64,000 nucleotides of DNA from Bdellovibrionales bacterium (GTDB lineage: Bacteria; Bdellovibrionota; UBA1018; CAIMNF01), in NCBI GenBank assembly GCA_018266375.1, contig JAFEAO010000005.1:610685-674684 (forward strand), given 5' to 3'. Made by a program: the position numbers and the translations under genes. This document shows, piece by piece, positions 42,967-53,626 of the stretch (within the stretch, counting starts at the first letter, position 1; the number at the start of each line of letters is the position of its first letter). The notes under the pieces were generated by a model. The model had not been told where the DNA came from and did no database searches. It saw only the letters and a list, made by a program, of their open reading frames with translations.

Positions 42967-44926
<1,960 letters not shown>

Positions 44927-44971
44927 GCCAAAACACTACAAAAACGTACGGGGTTGTGAAAGACTAAACCC

Positions 44972-46111
44972 ATGAAAAAGTACCGCCTTTTGACTCCGGG
45001 CCCCACTGCCATTCCCGAAAACGTGCTAGCAAAATTCGCCGAGCCGATCATCCATCACCGCACGTCGCTCTTCGAGGTTCAGTTCAAAAAAGTTCAAGAC
45101 AACCTCCAGTGGTTGTTTCAAACCAAGCAGCCGGTATTGACGCTGACCGCAACCGGTACCGGTGCAATGGACGCCACCGTGACCAATTTGTTTAGCCCGG
45201 GAGATGAAGTGATCACCGTCAATGGGGGCAAATTTGGAGAACGCTGGACCAAAATCTGTAGAGCTTACGGAGTCAAAGCTCACGAGATCGTCGTCGATCG
45301 AGGAGCCGCCGTGGATGCGGTCGCTATCGAAAAGTTACTGAGCGCAAACCCACACACCAAGGCCGTGCTCTTCCAAGCATCCGAAACGTCAACCGGCACG
45401 CTGATGCCGATTCAAAAAATCGTCGAGCTTTGCCACAAAAAGAATGTGCTCTCGATTTGCGACGGCATTACCGCGGTCGGTATCTTTAATGTCCCGATGG
45501 ACGATTGGGGACTTGATGTGCTCATCACCGGAAGCCAAAAAGCCTTGATGCTCCCGCCAGGACTTGCGTTTATCTCGCTTTCCGAGCGTGCTTACAAAGC
45601 CGCTGAAAGTTCGAAGCTTCCGAAATTTTATTTTAACCTGATCAAAGAACGCGATAGCCAGGCCAAGCAACAAACCGCTTGGACTCCGGCGATCTCGCTC
45701 GTCACGGGCGCGGTGGAATCGCTTCAAATGTTGCGCGATCAAGGCCGCGAAGCGCTCTTCGCCGCCCACGAAAAAATGGCCGAAGCCACTCGAAATGCTG
45801 CGCGTGCGCTCGGACTCGAACTATTTTCGTCTGCGCCTTCTCCGGTGCTCACTACCGTGAAGGTGCCGGCATCGTTTAGCGTCGATCAGGGCAAGAAAAT
45901 CACGAAAATCATGCAGGAAAAGTACGGTGTGATCATCACCGGAGGTCAAGACGAGCTTGCGGGTAAAATCTTGAGATTTTCGCATTTCGGTTACACCGAC
46001 TTGTTCGACATCGTGAACGGAATTTCTGCTTTGGAATTAACACTCCATGAATTAGGTTACCAGGTAGAGTTCGGCACCGGGGTAGGTGCCGTGCTCAAGA
46101 CATATCAATAA
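44972..46111 (+). CDS. Class V aminotransferase (serine-pyruvate/alanine-glyoxylate type)
   Basis: A 379-residue PLP enzyme. Features are LLTPGPTAIPENVLAKFAEP at the start, TATGTGAMDATVTNL, SICDGITAVGIF and the PLP lysine in ITGSQKALMLPPGLAF, which match the serine-pyruvate or alanine-glyoxylate group rather than cysteine desulfurases. Likely roles are glyoxylate detoxification or serine metabolism; the exact amino donor cannot be read. It is followed after 12 bases by the protease gene. Confidence 0.9.
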   Translation: MKKYRLLTPGPTAIPENVLAKFAEPIIHHRTSLFEVQFKKVQDNLQWLFQTKQPVLTLTATGTGAMDATVTNLFSPGDEVITVNGGKFGERWTKICRAYGVKAHEIVVDRGAAVDAVAIEKLLSANPHTKAVLFQASETSTGTLMPIQKIVELCHKKNVLSICDGITAVGIFNVPMDDWGLDVLITGSQKALMLPPGLAFISLSERAYKAAESSKLPKFYFNLIKERDSQAKQQTAWTPAISLVTGAVESLQMLRDQGREALFAAHEKMAEATRNAARALGLELFSSAPSPVLTTVKVPASFSVDQGKKITKIMQEKYGVIITGGQDELAGKILRFSHFGYTDLFDIVNGISALELTLHELGYQVEFGTGVGAVLKTYQ

Positions 46112-46123
46112 AGGGGGAATCAA

Positions 46124-47656
46124 ATGAAATCATCTGTCACGTCTATTCTTTGTGGGCTGATGCTCGCGACTGGCGCGGTCGGCAATGTCGCCGTCGCTGC
46201 GACTCCTGAAGTTGCGCAAATCAGCAACGTCGTCAAAAAAGAACTCGCCGAAAACGGCAAGGCTGAAGTGCTCATCGTCCTGAAAAGTCAGGCTGACCTC
46301 AGCGGTGCCCGCGCGATCACCGATCGCGTGGCTAAACTCCGCTACGTCTATCAAACACTCGTGGCTCACGCCAACAAGACACAACCCGCGCTCTTGAGCT
46401 TGCTTGCTCAAAAAGTTTCGAAACAACAAGTTCAGCGCTTCTTCATCACGAACGCGATCTTAGTGAGAGGCGCGGACACGGATCTCGTGAAGACCCTCGC
46501 TGCCCGCCCCGATGTGCATCGTTTGGCAGGTAACCCAGCGACTCAAATGCAACTTCCTTGGGAAACAGAAGGCCTCGGTGCCGCGACTGTTTTGGGTGTG
46601 GGCGACAACTTGACCGCAACCGGTGCAGACCGCGTGTGGAAAGAGTTCAATGACCAAGGTCAAAACATCGTGATCGGTGGACAAGACACCGGTTATCAAT
46701 GGGATCACCCGGCTTTGAAAAATGCATATCGCGGTTTCAAAAACGGCCAAGTCATGCACGATTACAACTGGCACGACTCGATTCACTCGGCGTTCAATAA
46801 AGACGAACTGAGTGGCGCAAAGAAAAACTCTTGCGGTTATAACCTCGCAGCTCCTTGCGACGATGACAGACACGGAACCCATACCATGGGCACCATGGTC
46901 GGTAACGACGGCGGCGCTAACCAAATCGGCATGGCGCCACAAGCGAAGTGGATCGGTTGCCGTAACATGGACGGTGGCGTAGGCAAGCCAGCGACTTATC
47001 TCGAGTGCTTCCAGTTTTTCTTGGCCCCAACCAAAGTGGGCGGCGATCCGTTCACCGGTGGTAAGCCAGAGTATGCTCCACACGTGATCAACAACTCTTG
47101 GGGTTGCCCAAGCGATGAAGGCTGTAAAGGCGACGAGTTCCTCCCAGCTTTGAAGGCGCTGTATGAAGCAAACGTGATGGTTGTGGTTTCTGCCGGTAAC
47201 GACGGCCCAGGCTGCAGCACCATCAAGGATCAACCTGCGACTCACTCTCAGTACACTCTCACTGTTGGCGCGTACAACCACCGCAACGGTAACATCGCTT
47301 CGTTCTCAAGTCGTGGACCGAGCGCTTACTCGAAAATGCTCGGACCTGACGTCGTTGCTCCAGGCGTGAGCATTCGTTCAAGCGTTCCGGGCAACGGGTA
47401 CGACCAAGCCATGTGGAGCGGAACTTCAATGGCAGGCCCACACGTCGTTGGCGCAGTTGCCTTGATCTGGTCAGCGAACCCTAAATATATCGGCAAAATC
47501 GATGCGACGAAGGATCTTCTCCACAAGTCGGCGCTCGGAAAAACAACTTCCGAGAATTGCGGTGGGGTTTCCGGCTCACAGGTGCCAAACAATACCTATG
47601 GCCACGGAATTATGAGAGTTTATGATGCCGTGAAGACCGCGCTGGGCCGCAAATAA
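46124..47656 (+). CDS. Secreted subtilisin-like serine protease (S8)
   Basis: A 510-residue secreted protease. Signal peptide residues 1-26 (VAA-T), an I9-like propeptide region (about 30-145) and a catalytic domain (about 150-505) with Asp188 in GGQDTGYQWDHPAL, His250 in DDDRHGTHTMGTMVG, oxyanion Asn323/324 in INNSWGCP and Ser435 in WSGTSMAGPHVVG. Several extra cysteines (CGYN, PCDD, GCRN, ECFQ, GCPS, GCKG, GCST) suggest disulfide stabilisation. AAGGGGGAATC precedes the ATG. It is followed by a strong terminator. Such proteases fit a predatory or proteolytic lifestyle. Confidence 0.95.
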   Translation: MKSSVTSILCGLMLATGAVGNVAVAATPEVAQISNVVKKELAENGKAEVLIVLKSQADLSGARAITDRVAKLRYVYQTLVAHANKTQPALLSLLAQKVSKQQVQRFFITNAILVRGADTDLVKTLAARPDVHRLAGNPATQMQLPWETEGLGAATVLGVGDNLTATGADRVWKEFNDQGQNIVIGGQDTGYQWDHPALKNAYRGFKNGQVMHDYNWHDSIHSAFNKDELSGAKKNSCGYNLAAPCDDDRHGTHTMGTMVGNDGGANQIGMAPQAKWIGCRNMDGGVGKPATYLECFQFFLAPTKVGGDPFTGGKPEYAPHVINNSWGCPSDEGCKGDEFLPALKALYEANVMVVVSAGNDGPGCSTIKDQPATHSQYTLTVGAYNHRNGNIASFSSRGPSAYSKMLGPDVVAPGVSIRSSVPGNGYDQAMWSGTSMAGPHVVGAVALIWSANPKYIGKIDATKDLLHKSALGKTTSENCGGVSGSQVPNNTYGHGIMRVYDAVKTALGRK

Positions 47657-47683
47657 TCCAATTCTAGATTAAATAAGTCTTGA

Positions 47684-47727
47684 ACGAGAGATAAAGATCT
47701 GATAGCTCTTTATCTCTCGTTTTATTT
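47684..47727 (+). terminator. Strong terminator after the S8 protease gene
   Basis: ACGAGAGATAAAG (47684-47696) and CTTTATCTCTCGT (47708-47720) pair perfectly over 13 bp with an 11-base loop, followed by TTTATTT. Only six bases separate it from the tRNA-Lys gene. Confidence 0.85.
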
Positions 47728-47733
47728 GATAGT

Positions 47734-47809
47734 GAGTCCATAGCTCAGTTGGTAGAGCATTTCACTTTTAATGAAAGGGTCGAAGGTTCGAATCCTTCTG
47801 GACTCACCA
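47734..47809 (+). tRNA. tRNA-Lys (anticodon TTT)
   Basis: A complete 76-base tRNA with CCA encoded. Acceptor GAGTCCA pairs with TGGACTC; D arm GCTC/GAGC; anticodon stem TTTCA/TGAAA around loop CTTTTAA, anticodon TTT at 47767-47769; T arm GAAGG/CCTTC with TTCGAAT loop. It reads AAA and AAG codons. No clean promoter lies between the upstream hairpin and the tRNA. Confidence 0.97.
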
Positions 47810-47920
47810 CTTTCAAAAGCGTATTCCCCAATTTTTAAATTTATATACATAACCGCGCTCTCCACAATTGTGAGTGTTTCGGCGTTTCCAAGCGCCTGAA
47901 CAAGGATTATAGTTTTTTCC

Positions 47921-48583
47921 ATGCTACAGGACATTTTTACCATCGGAGCGCTGATTATCTTGGAAGGCATATTGTCGATCGACAATGCGTTGGTCCTGGC
48001 GGTCCTCGCGCGCTCGGTCGATGCGGAACGCCAGCAGAAGGTCCTCACTTACGGTTTGATCGGCGCGATCGTTTTACGCATGGTTGCAATCTATGCCGCG
48101 AAGTCGTTGCTCGAGAATCCGATTCTTAAAATTTTTGGCTCACTCTACTTGTTGTACCTCGCGGTAAAATTCTTTTTCTTCAAGGAAACCGAGCACGAAA
48201 CCAAAATCGCGCAGAAGGCGCGCAGTTTTTGGATAACGGTCGCATTGGTGGAGATGACCGATCTCGCGTTCGCAGTCGATTCGATCCTTGCTGCCGTGGC
48301 CTTAACTTCCAAGTACTGGCTGATTGTGACCGGTGGTTTGCTCGGTACGGTGATGATGCGGTTTGCGGCCAAGGGAATGATCACCATGCTCAATAGGTAT
48401 CCGAAGCTTGAAACGACCGCCTACTTATTGATTGCAGTAGTGGGGCTGAAGCTGGGGCTTGAGGCCTGCCATATTCCGGGTGTGGATTTTCATTCCACGA
48501 CGGGTCCCTGGTTCTGGGGGCAGTGGATCAGCATGGCTCTCGCCATCGCTTACGGTTTTAAAAAGCAGAAGTCCGCAAATTAA
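47921..48583 (+). CDS. TerC family membrane protein
   Basis: A 220-residue inner-membrane protein of the TerC family with about seven helices and the two charged signature segments: ILEGILSIDNALVLAVLA and ALVEMTDLAFAVDSILA. Family members act in metal (often manganese) export or metallation of exported enzymes, and some in tellurite resistance. No Mn2+ riboswitch motif is visible upstream. A second, more distant TerC protein is encoded at 59904-60632. It follows tRNA-Lys by 111 bases. Confidence 0.9.
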   Translation: MLQDIFTIGALIILEGILSIDNALVLAVLARSVDAERQQKVLTYGLIGAIVLRMVAIYAAKSLLENPILKIFGSLYLLYLAVKFFFFKETEHETKIAQKARSFWITVALVEMTDLAFAVDSILAAVALTSKYWLIVTGGLLGTVMMRFAAKGMITMLNRYPKLETTAYLLIAVVGLKLGLEACHIPGVDFHSTTGPWFWGQWISMALAIAYGFKKQKSAN

Positions 48584-48588
48584 GCGGG

Positions 48589-49935
48589 CTACTCTTTTTG
48601 AAAATCGACGACTTCGATGTCTTTTTCAGGCATGTTGAGCGCTTTCGCGACGTCCGCTTTGCTGGTTTCGGCGGTCGCGAGAATCGTCACAAACAAGTGA
48701 TTCGGATCGATGAAGTTTTTGATCGCCTGATTGACTTGCTCGTAGGTCAGGGCGGCAATGCGTTTCGCGGTATCGCGGTAATAGCCTTCCGGCAATCCGA
48801 AAAGAATCTCGTTCATCCGGTTTTCCATGCGTTTGGCTGGAGTATCGAACGCGAAGCCGGCACTGTTGATCATGCTAAGCTTTGAGAACTCGAATTCCTC
48901 CTTGGTGATGCCCTTCTCTTTGAATTGCCGGACGAGGTCCAACGCTTCCTTGATCGCCGGCGGAGTGTTTGCGTTTTTCGGCGAAAAACTCATTTTCCAG
49001 CTGTGAGGCTGAGTGCCGAACTTGAATCCGCTTCCGGCACCGTAAGTCCAGCCACGCTTCACGCGCAGCTCGACCATGAGGCGTGAGCTGAAACCGCCGC
49101 TGCCAAACGCGAAGTTTGCAAGCTGGAGCGCGTCGATATCCGGTGAATTAAAAGCGATGCCCCGTTGGCCGATCATGATTTGCGTTTGAGTGCGGTCGGG
49201 TTTATCGACCAGGATGAACTTGGTTTTCTTCAATGGCGAAGAAAACTGCGGAAGGGGAGTGAGTTCGCTGTTGGTCCATTGTTTCTTTTCGATATTGCCG
49301 GCGAAGCCTTGAATCACGGACTCCGAAGTGTCGCCGTTAGCGAGGACGAGCATGCGTTTCGGGTTCACGATTTTTTGGTACTGGGCTTTCATGTCTTCGA
49401 TCGTCAGGTGTTGGATCTCCTTGATCTTACCGACGTTCGGACGGGCATAGGGATGGCCTTTAAAGAAGTTTTGCTCGAAACGAAGTTTTACAAGTGCACG
49501 ATCAGAGCTTAACTCGTCTGCGATCTGGGAGATTTGCTCTTTCTTCAGCTTTTCGAATTCGGATTTTTGGAACGAAGGTTGAGAAAGGATCTCTTCGATC
49601 AGAGAAAGGAATCCGGTCACGTTCTCGGCAAGAACGTTGCCGCGAAACGCAACGAACTCAGCGCGTGTTTCGACGCCCAAGTTAGCGCCGAGTTGATCGA
49701 GGGCGAGGTTGATCTGCTGCTTGGTCTTGTTTCTGGTTCCGCGCAGAAGCAGGCGAGCCATGACATCGGTCGCGCCCGATTTTCCATCCGGATCCTGCGT
49801 GCCGCCGCCGCGAAGGACGACGTTGACGTACACGAGCGGGAGGTCACGGCTTTTCTCGAAGTAGACCTCGGTAGCCCGTGCTGCGTGGTTCAGAACGGAA
49901 GTGACGACTAAGAGTGTGATAATCAATTTGTTCAT
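48589..49935 (-). CDS. M16 peptidase-like protein, non-catalytic subunit
   Basis: A 448-residue exported protein of the M16 (insulinase/processing peptidase) family. A signal peptide (about 1-21) leads into two M16 half-domains. The zinc-binding HxxEH is missing: the matching region reads ATDVMARLLLRGTRNK. The second half has RVKRGWTYGAGSGF, the substrate-binding Arg/Tyr motif. This is the usual pattern of the B subunit in two-chain M16 peptidases; it should pair with the catalytic lipoprotein encoded just upstream, to which it is coupled by ATGA. Confidence 0.9.
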   Translation of the reverse strand: MNKLIITLLVVTSVLNHAARATEVYFEKSRDLPLVYVNVVLRGGGTQDPDGKSGATDVMARLLLRGTRNKTKQQINLALDQLGANLGVETRAEFVAFRGNVLAENVTGFLSLIEEILSQPSFQKSEFEKLKKEQISQIADELSSDRALVKLRFEQNFFKGHPYARPNVGKIKEIQHLTIEDMKAQYQKIVNPKRMLVLANGDTSESVIQGFAGNIEKKQWTNSELTPLPQFSSPLKKTKFILVDKPDRTQTQIMIGQRGIAFNSPDIDALQLANFAFGSGGFSSRLMVELRVKRGWTYGAGSGFKFGTQPHSWKMSFSPKNANTPPAIKEALDLVRQFKEKGITKEEFEFSKLSMINSAGFAFDTPAKRMENRMNEILFGLPEGYYRDTAKRIAALTYEQVNQAIKNFIDPNHLFVTILATAETSKADVAKALNMPEKDIEVVDFQKE

Positions 49936-51398
49936 AGATTACTCCCGTTCTTTTTTTCGATGGTTTTTTTAGGGACGCCGACAACGACGGTGACGCCTGA
50001 CGATTTAAAGTATTCTTTTGATGTTTTCATGATCTGCTCGGGGGTGACGGCCTGAATCTCGTTTTGAAGAGCGACCAAACGTTCCATGCCGCCCGCTTCG
50101 GTTTCGAACTCGCCGTAGCTGTAAGCTTGGCCTCCGTGAGTCGCGAGTCGCTCCAAGAAATGAAAACGGATCAAATTTTTTGCTCGCTTCAACTCATCTT
50201 CGCTGACCGGATTGTTTTTTAAGCGCTCCAGTTCGCGAGTGATGATCGGTTCGGCAAGAGTCACGTGTTTTCCTTTTTGCAAATCAGCCATGATGGCAAA
50301 CAAGCCCGGATCGCGAAGTGAGAACGAGCCCGATCCGACCGACGCCGCGATTCCGTTATCGACGAGAGCGCGGTTCAAACGGGAGTTCATGCCGTCGCTC
50401 AAAATCGCTTGGATCACTTCGAATACCGGCGTGTCGGCGGTGTTGCTTGGTCCGATCTTGTAAGCCATCCACAGTTTTTCGACCTGGATGTTGAGCTCAA
50501 GTTTCTTGCGGCGTTGAGCGACTTGAGGCGTTTCCGTCTTGTGCTCGACGTTAGGCGTGTTCTTGGCCTGAAGGTTGCCGTAATATTTCTTGGCGAGCTT
50601 CAATACTTTATCCGCATCGACGTCACCTACCACGACGACCGTCGCGCGGTCTGGAGTGTAGTAGTGCTCATAGAAGTCGCGAGCGTCTTGGGCGCTCATC
50701 ATGTTCAAGTCTTGTTCGTAACCGATGACCGGCCAGTGGTAAGGGTGGTCGATGTACGCGGTTTCAAACAAAGTTTGATAGATCATTCCTTCCGGCGAGT
50801 TTTCTTTGCGCATACGGCGCTCTTCTTGAACTACTTCGCGTTCGGTTTTAAACGAGTCGTCGTTCACGACGAGGTTGTTCATGCGGTCGCTTTCGAGATT
50901 CATGATCAATTCGAGATGTTCTTTAGGGAGTTCTTGGTGGTAAACCGTGTGATCGGTCGAGGTGAAAGCGTTTTCGCCTTCCACGCCTGCTTTTTCGAGT
51001 ATAGCGTCGAACTCGCCTTCCTTGTGATTCTTGGTGCCTTTGAACATCAAGTGTTCGAAAAGGTGGGCAAGACCCGTCTTGCCGAACACTTCGTTGCGGG
51101 ATCCGACGTCCATCCAAGTGTAGTAAGCAAATGTCGGAGAGGAATCGTCTTCGACCACGATGAGCTTCAGTCCGTTGTCCAACTTCGTCCGTTTGGCGAC
51201 AAATTTGCCCGCGATCGGGATCAATTCGAAGTTACCGCTCTTTTCGATGACGACGGCAGGAACGACACCCGGTTGGGCGGGTTGAGACGTCACACCGGCG
51301 GTCTGAGTGGATTTAGGAGTGGAGCTGCAGCCCGCGAGTGTGCCTCCGAGAGCAAAAAATGCGGTAATTACCGCAACGTTTTTTTGAGAATTGATCAT
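49932..51398 (-). CDS. M16 zinc peptidase, catalytic lipoprotein subunit
   Basis: A 488-residue M16 peptidase anchored as a lipoprotein (lipobox LAGC, residue about 24). The inverted zinc motif is present: GLAHLFEHLMFKGTKNH (HxxEH), with the downstream Glu in LELIMNLESDRM. Such periplasmic M16 pairs degrade small or unfolded peptides. Start choice is unsure: ATG 51398 gives a compact lipoprotein signal, while ATG 51416 adds six residues and neither has a strong ribosome binding site. It faces ftsQ across only a few tens of bases. Confidence 0.9.
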   Translation of the reverse strand: MINSQKNVAVITAFFALGGTLAGCSSTPKSTQTAGVTSQPAQPGVVPAVVIEKSGNFELIPIAGKFVAKRTKLDNGLKLIVVEDDSSPTFAYYTWMDVGSRNEVFGKTGLAHLFEHLMFKGTKNHKEGEFDAILEKAGVEGENAFTSTDHTVYHQELPKEHLELIMNLESDRMNNLVVNDDSFKTEREVVQEERRMRKENSPEGMIYQTLFETAYIDHPYHWPVIGYEQDLNMMSAQDARDFYEHYYTPDRATVVVVGDVDADKVLKLAKKYYGNLQAKNTPNVEHKTETPQVAQRRKKLELNIQVEKLWMAYKIGPSNTADTPVFEVIQAILSDGMNSRLNRALVDNGIAASVGSGSFSLRDPGLFAIMADLQKGKHVTLAEPIITRELERLKNNPVSEDELKRAKNLIRFHFLERLATHGGQAYSYGEFETEAGGMERLVALQNEIQAVTPEQIMKTSKEYFKSSGVTVVVGVPKKTIEKKNGSNL

Positions 51399-51431
51399 CA
51401 GAATATTATGATTCATACTATTTCTAAGGCA

Positions 51432-52205
51432 ATGAAATCCTCGAAAAACGCGCTGCATTTTGTAGTTTCCGTTCTAGTCCTGACGGTTTTGGGTTATGCG
51501 GGCTACAGCGCGGTTCATTCCAACCTGTTCGCGCTCCAACGAATTGACATTCAGCCGTTCAGTGACGGTTATCCGCTCCGAGTCGACGAAGTAGAAGCCC
51601 TGTTGCAGCTTCCCAAAGGAAATACGAATTTATTTGAACTCGATTTAAAACCGATCGAGACCCGCCTCCTTAAGCAGCCATGGATCAAAGGCGTGATTTT
51701 AGGGAAGCAGTTTCCGGGTCAGATCTCGGTTCAGGTGATCGAGCGGAAACCCGTGGCGCTCGTGAATTCGGGCAGTCCGGACAGCCAAGGCAAAATTTTT
51801 TATCTAGAAGAGGACGGGACTCTCTTTGATGAACGGTCGGTGACTTACGCGCGAGAGTTGCCGATTTTAAGCGGATTTTCAGCGCAAAATAAGGAGCTTT
51901 TGCAACGCTTGAGTTCTTTTGTGTCGACTTGGTTCGACCCTTCCAAACTCCCCGGCCTGAAGTTGTCGGCGCTCAGTTTCGACGCCAAGCTGGGCTTGCG
52001 GGCGATCATCGTCTACCCGATGAAAAACAAGCAATGGATGCGTTCGGTGCTCGAACTTGGGCTCAACGTTGAAGAGGCCGCGCTTGTTCCACAAGAGCGG
52101 TTGAAACGGGTTCTCGACTACCTCGCGGATAAGTCGATGACAGCGTCAAAAATTTGGCTCGGTGACGGAAAAAAAATCGTTGTAAAAATAGCGGGCCGTT
52201 CATAA
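51432..52205 (+). CDS. ftsQ: Cell division protein FtsQ
   Basis: A 257-residue bitopic division protein: short cytoplasmic head, one transmembrane helix (ALHFVVSVLVLTVLGYAGYS), a POTRA domain (about 35-105; LFALQRIDIQPFSDGYPLRV, LLKQPWIKGVILGKQFPGQI) and a beta domain. FtsQ recruits FtsB and FtsL and so licenses septal synthesis. Identity rests on POTRA layout plus the ftsA and ftsZ genes directly downstream. ATG 51408 is an alternative start. A much longer plus-strand frame reaches in from the M16 gene but is antisense and was not used. Confidence 0.9.
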   Translation: MKSSKNALHFVVSVLVLTVLGYAGYSAVHSNLFALQRIDIQPFSDGYPLRVDEVEALLQLPKGNTNLFELDLKPIETRLLKQPWIKGVILGKQFPGQISVQVIERKPVALVNSGSPDSQGKIFYLEEDGTLFDERSVTYARELPILSGFSAQNKELLQRLSSFVSTWFDPSKLPGLKLSALSFDAKLGLRAIIVYPMKNKQWMRSVLELGLNVEEAALVPQERLKRVLDYLADKSMTASKIWLGDGKKIVVKIAGRS

Positions 52206-52243
52206 ACTTGACTTGTAGAGTTGCGTCAGTCGATTTTTTGTCG

Positions 52244-52261
52244 CGGATCGGTATCGATCCG
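52244..52261. other. Small hairpin between ftsQ and ftsA
   Basis: CGGATCG (52244-52250) and CGATCCG (52255-52261) pair over 7 bp with a GTAT loop. No T-run follows; it may be an mRNA stability or processing element ahead of ftsA. Confidence 0.45.
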
Positions 52262-52326
52262 GGTTAAAATCATGACTGAAGTATAGCGGCATCTACTTTT
52301 ATAAGCCCATGGGAGGGGCGTGGCGT

Positions 52327-53601
52327 ATGTCTAAATACGTTTCGAAAAAGGATTTCGTTGTCGGTCTCGACATCGGTACGACAAAAGTTTGTTGCATCGT
52401 CGGAGAAGTGAATCACAACAAGACAACAGAGCCACCGACGATCGATATCGTGGGCTTCGGTCAAGCGCACTCGACGGGCTTGCGTAAAGGGGTTGTCATC
52501 AACATCGACTCGACGGTTGAAGCGATCAAAAAAGCCGTAAAAGAAGCCGAAAACATGGCTGGGATTAAAATTAATTCCGCGTACGTCGGTATCGCCGGAA
52601 CTCACATCAAATCTTTTAACTCCTCGGGCGTCGTCGCCGTTAAAGACAAAGAGATCCAAGCATCCGACGTTCAGCGCGTGATCGACGCGGCGAAGGCCGT
52701 GATGATTCCGCAGGACCGTGAAGTATTGCACGTCATCCCTCAAGAGTTCATCGTCGACGATCAGGATGGAATCCGCGAACCGGTCGGAATGAACGGTGTC
52801 CGCCTTGAGGCAAAGGTCCACATCGTGACCGGCGCGATCTCGAGCGCTCAAAACTTGATTAAATGCGCAAACAAAGCCGGTATCTCGGTGACTGAGCTTT
52901 GTTTGCAGCCAATTGCCTCAGCCGAAGCGGTTTTGACTCGCGACGAAAAAGAATTAGGTGTAGCTCTCGTCGACATCGGCGGCGGCACTACCGACATCGC
53001 GATCTTTCGAGAAGGCGCTCTTCTGTATACGAGCGTGCTTCCGGTCGGCGGTGTACATCTGACCAACGATATCTCGGTTGGCATTCGCGCTTCTCTCGAT
53101 CAAGCGGAGAGAATCAAAGTTCAACACGGCTGCGCGATGGCGTCTCTGGTTAAAGACGACGAGACCATCGAAGTGCCGGCGGTCGGCGAAGGGAAAGTCC
53201 GTGTGGTTGCACGCAAGATCTTAGCCGAGATCGTCGAAGCCCGCGTCGAAGAGATGTTTTCGATGATCCAAGCCGAGATCAACAAGTCCGGCTACGCTGA
53301 CTTGCTCGCCGCGGGCATCGTGCTCACCGGCGGAACGACTTTGCTCCAAGGCATGGTCGAGCTCGGGGATTTCTTGTTCGAAATGCCGCTCAAGCGGGGT
53401 GTACCGATTCGCTTGGGAGGTCTGAAGGAAGTGGTGAATTCGCCAAAGTATTCTACTGCGGTGGGGTTGCTGAAATACGGTGCGGATCAGCTGGCGCGCG
53501 GCTCACAGCCGGCATCACTGGGAGCGTCGCTCATGGGCGAAGACGGAGTGTTCGGCAAACTTGGCGGTTCAGTCAAGAACTGGATGAAAGACTTGTTTTA
53601 A
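52327..53601 (+). CDS. ftsA: Cell division protein FtsA
   Basis: FtsA is the actin-like protein that tethers FtsZ to the membrane. The 424-residue product has the ATP-binding VVGLDIGTTKVCCIVGE, the 1C domain (GLRKGVVINIDSTVEAIKKA), LVDIGGGTTDIAIFREG and VLTGGTTLLQGM. The C-terminal amphipathic helix KLGGSVKNWMKDLF is the membrane-targeting tail. GGAGGGG ten bases upstream supports this ATG over one six codons earlier. It lies 25 bases before ftsZ. Confidence 0.96.
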   Translation: MSKYVSKKDFVVGLDIGTTKVCCIVGEVNHNKTTEPPTIDIVGFGQAHSTGLRKGVVINIDSTVEAIKKAVKEAENMAGIKINSAYVGIAGTHIKSFNSSGVVAVKDKEIQASDVQRVIDAAKAVMIPQDREVLHVIPQEFIVDDQDGIREPVGMNGVRLEAKVHIVTGAISSAQNLIKCANKAGISVTELCLQPIASAEAVLTRDEKELGVALVDIGGGTTDIAIFREGALLYTSVLPVGGVHLTNDISVGIRASLDQAERIKVQHGCAMASLVKDDETIEVPAVGEGKVRVVARKILAEIVEARVEEMFSMIQAEINKSGYADLLAAGIVLTGGTTLLQGMVELGDFLFEMPLKRGVPIRLGGLKEVVNSPKYSTAVGLLKYGADQLARGSQPASLGASLMGEDGVFGKLGGSVKNWMKDLF

Positions 53602-53626
53602 ACTAACGTAAGGAGGCGTTGTACAT

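Noticed and set aside
46460..47281. 273-residue minus-strand open frame opposite the S8 protease
   Set aside because: The plus strand has a complete subtilisin triad; the antisense frame has no domain or start signal.
47734..47809. tRNA-Lys as an integration site for a mobile island
   Set aside because: No integrase, no repeat of the tRNA 3' end and normal composition in the flanks.
47810..47920. Possible manganese riboswitch ahead of the TerC gene
   Set aside because: I looked for the yybP-ykoY core motifs and found none; only a CACAATTGTG palindrome (47863-47872) is present.
50409..51431. Long plus-strand open frame running into ftsQ (about 340 extra residues)
   Set aside because: It is exactly antisense to the catalytic M16 peptidase gene, has unnatural Val/Phe/Asp-rich composition and no ribosome binding site; only the part after 51432 matches FtsQ.
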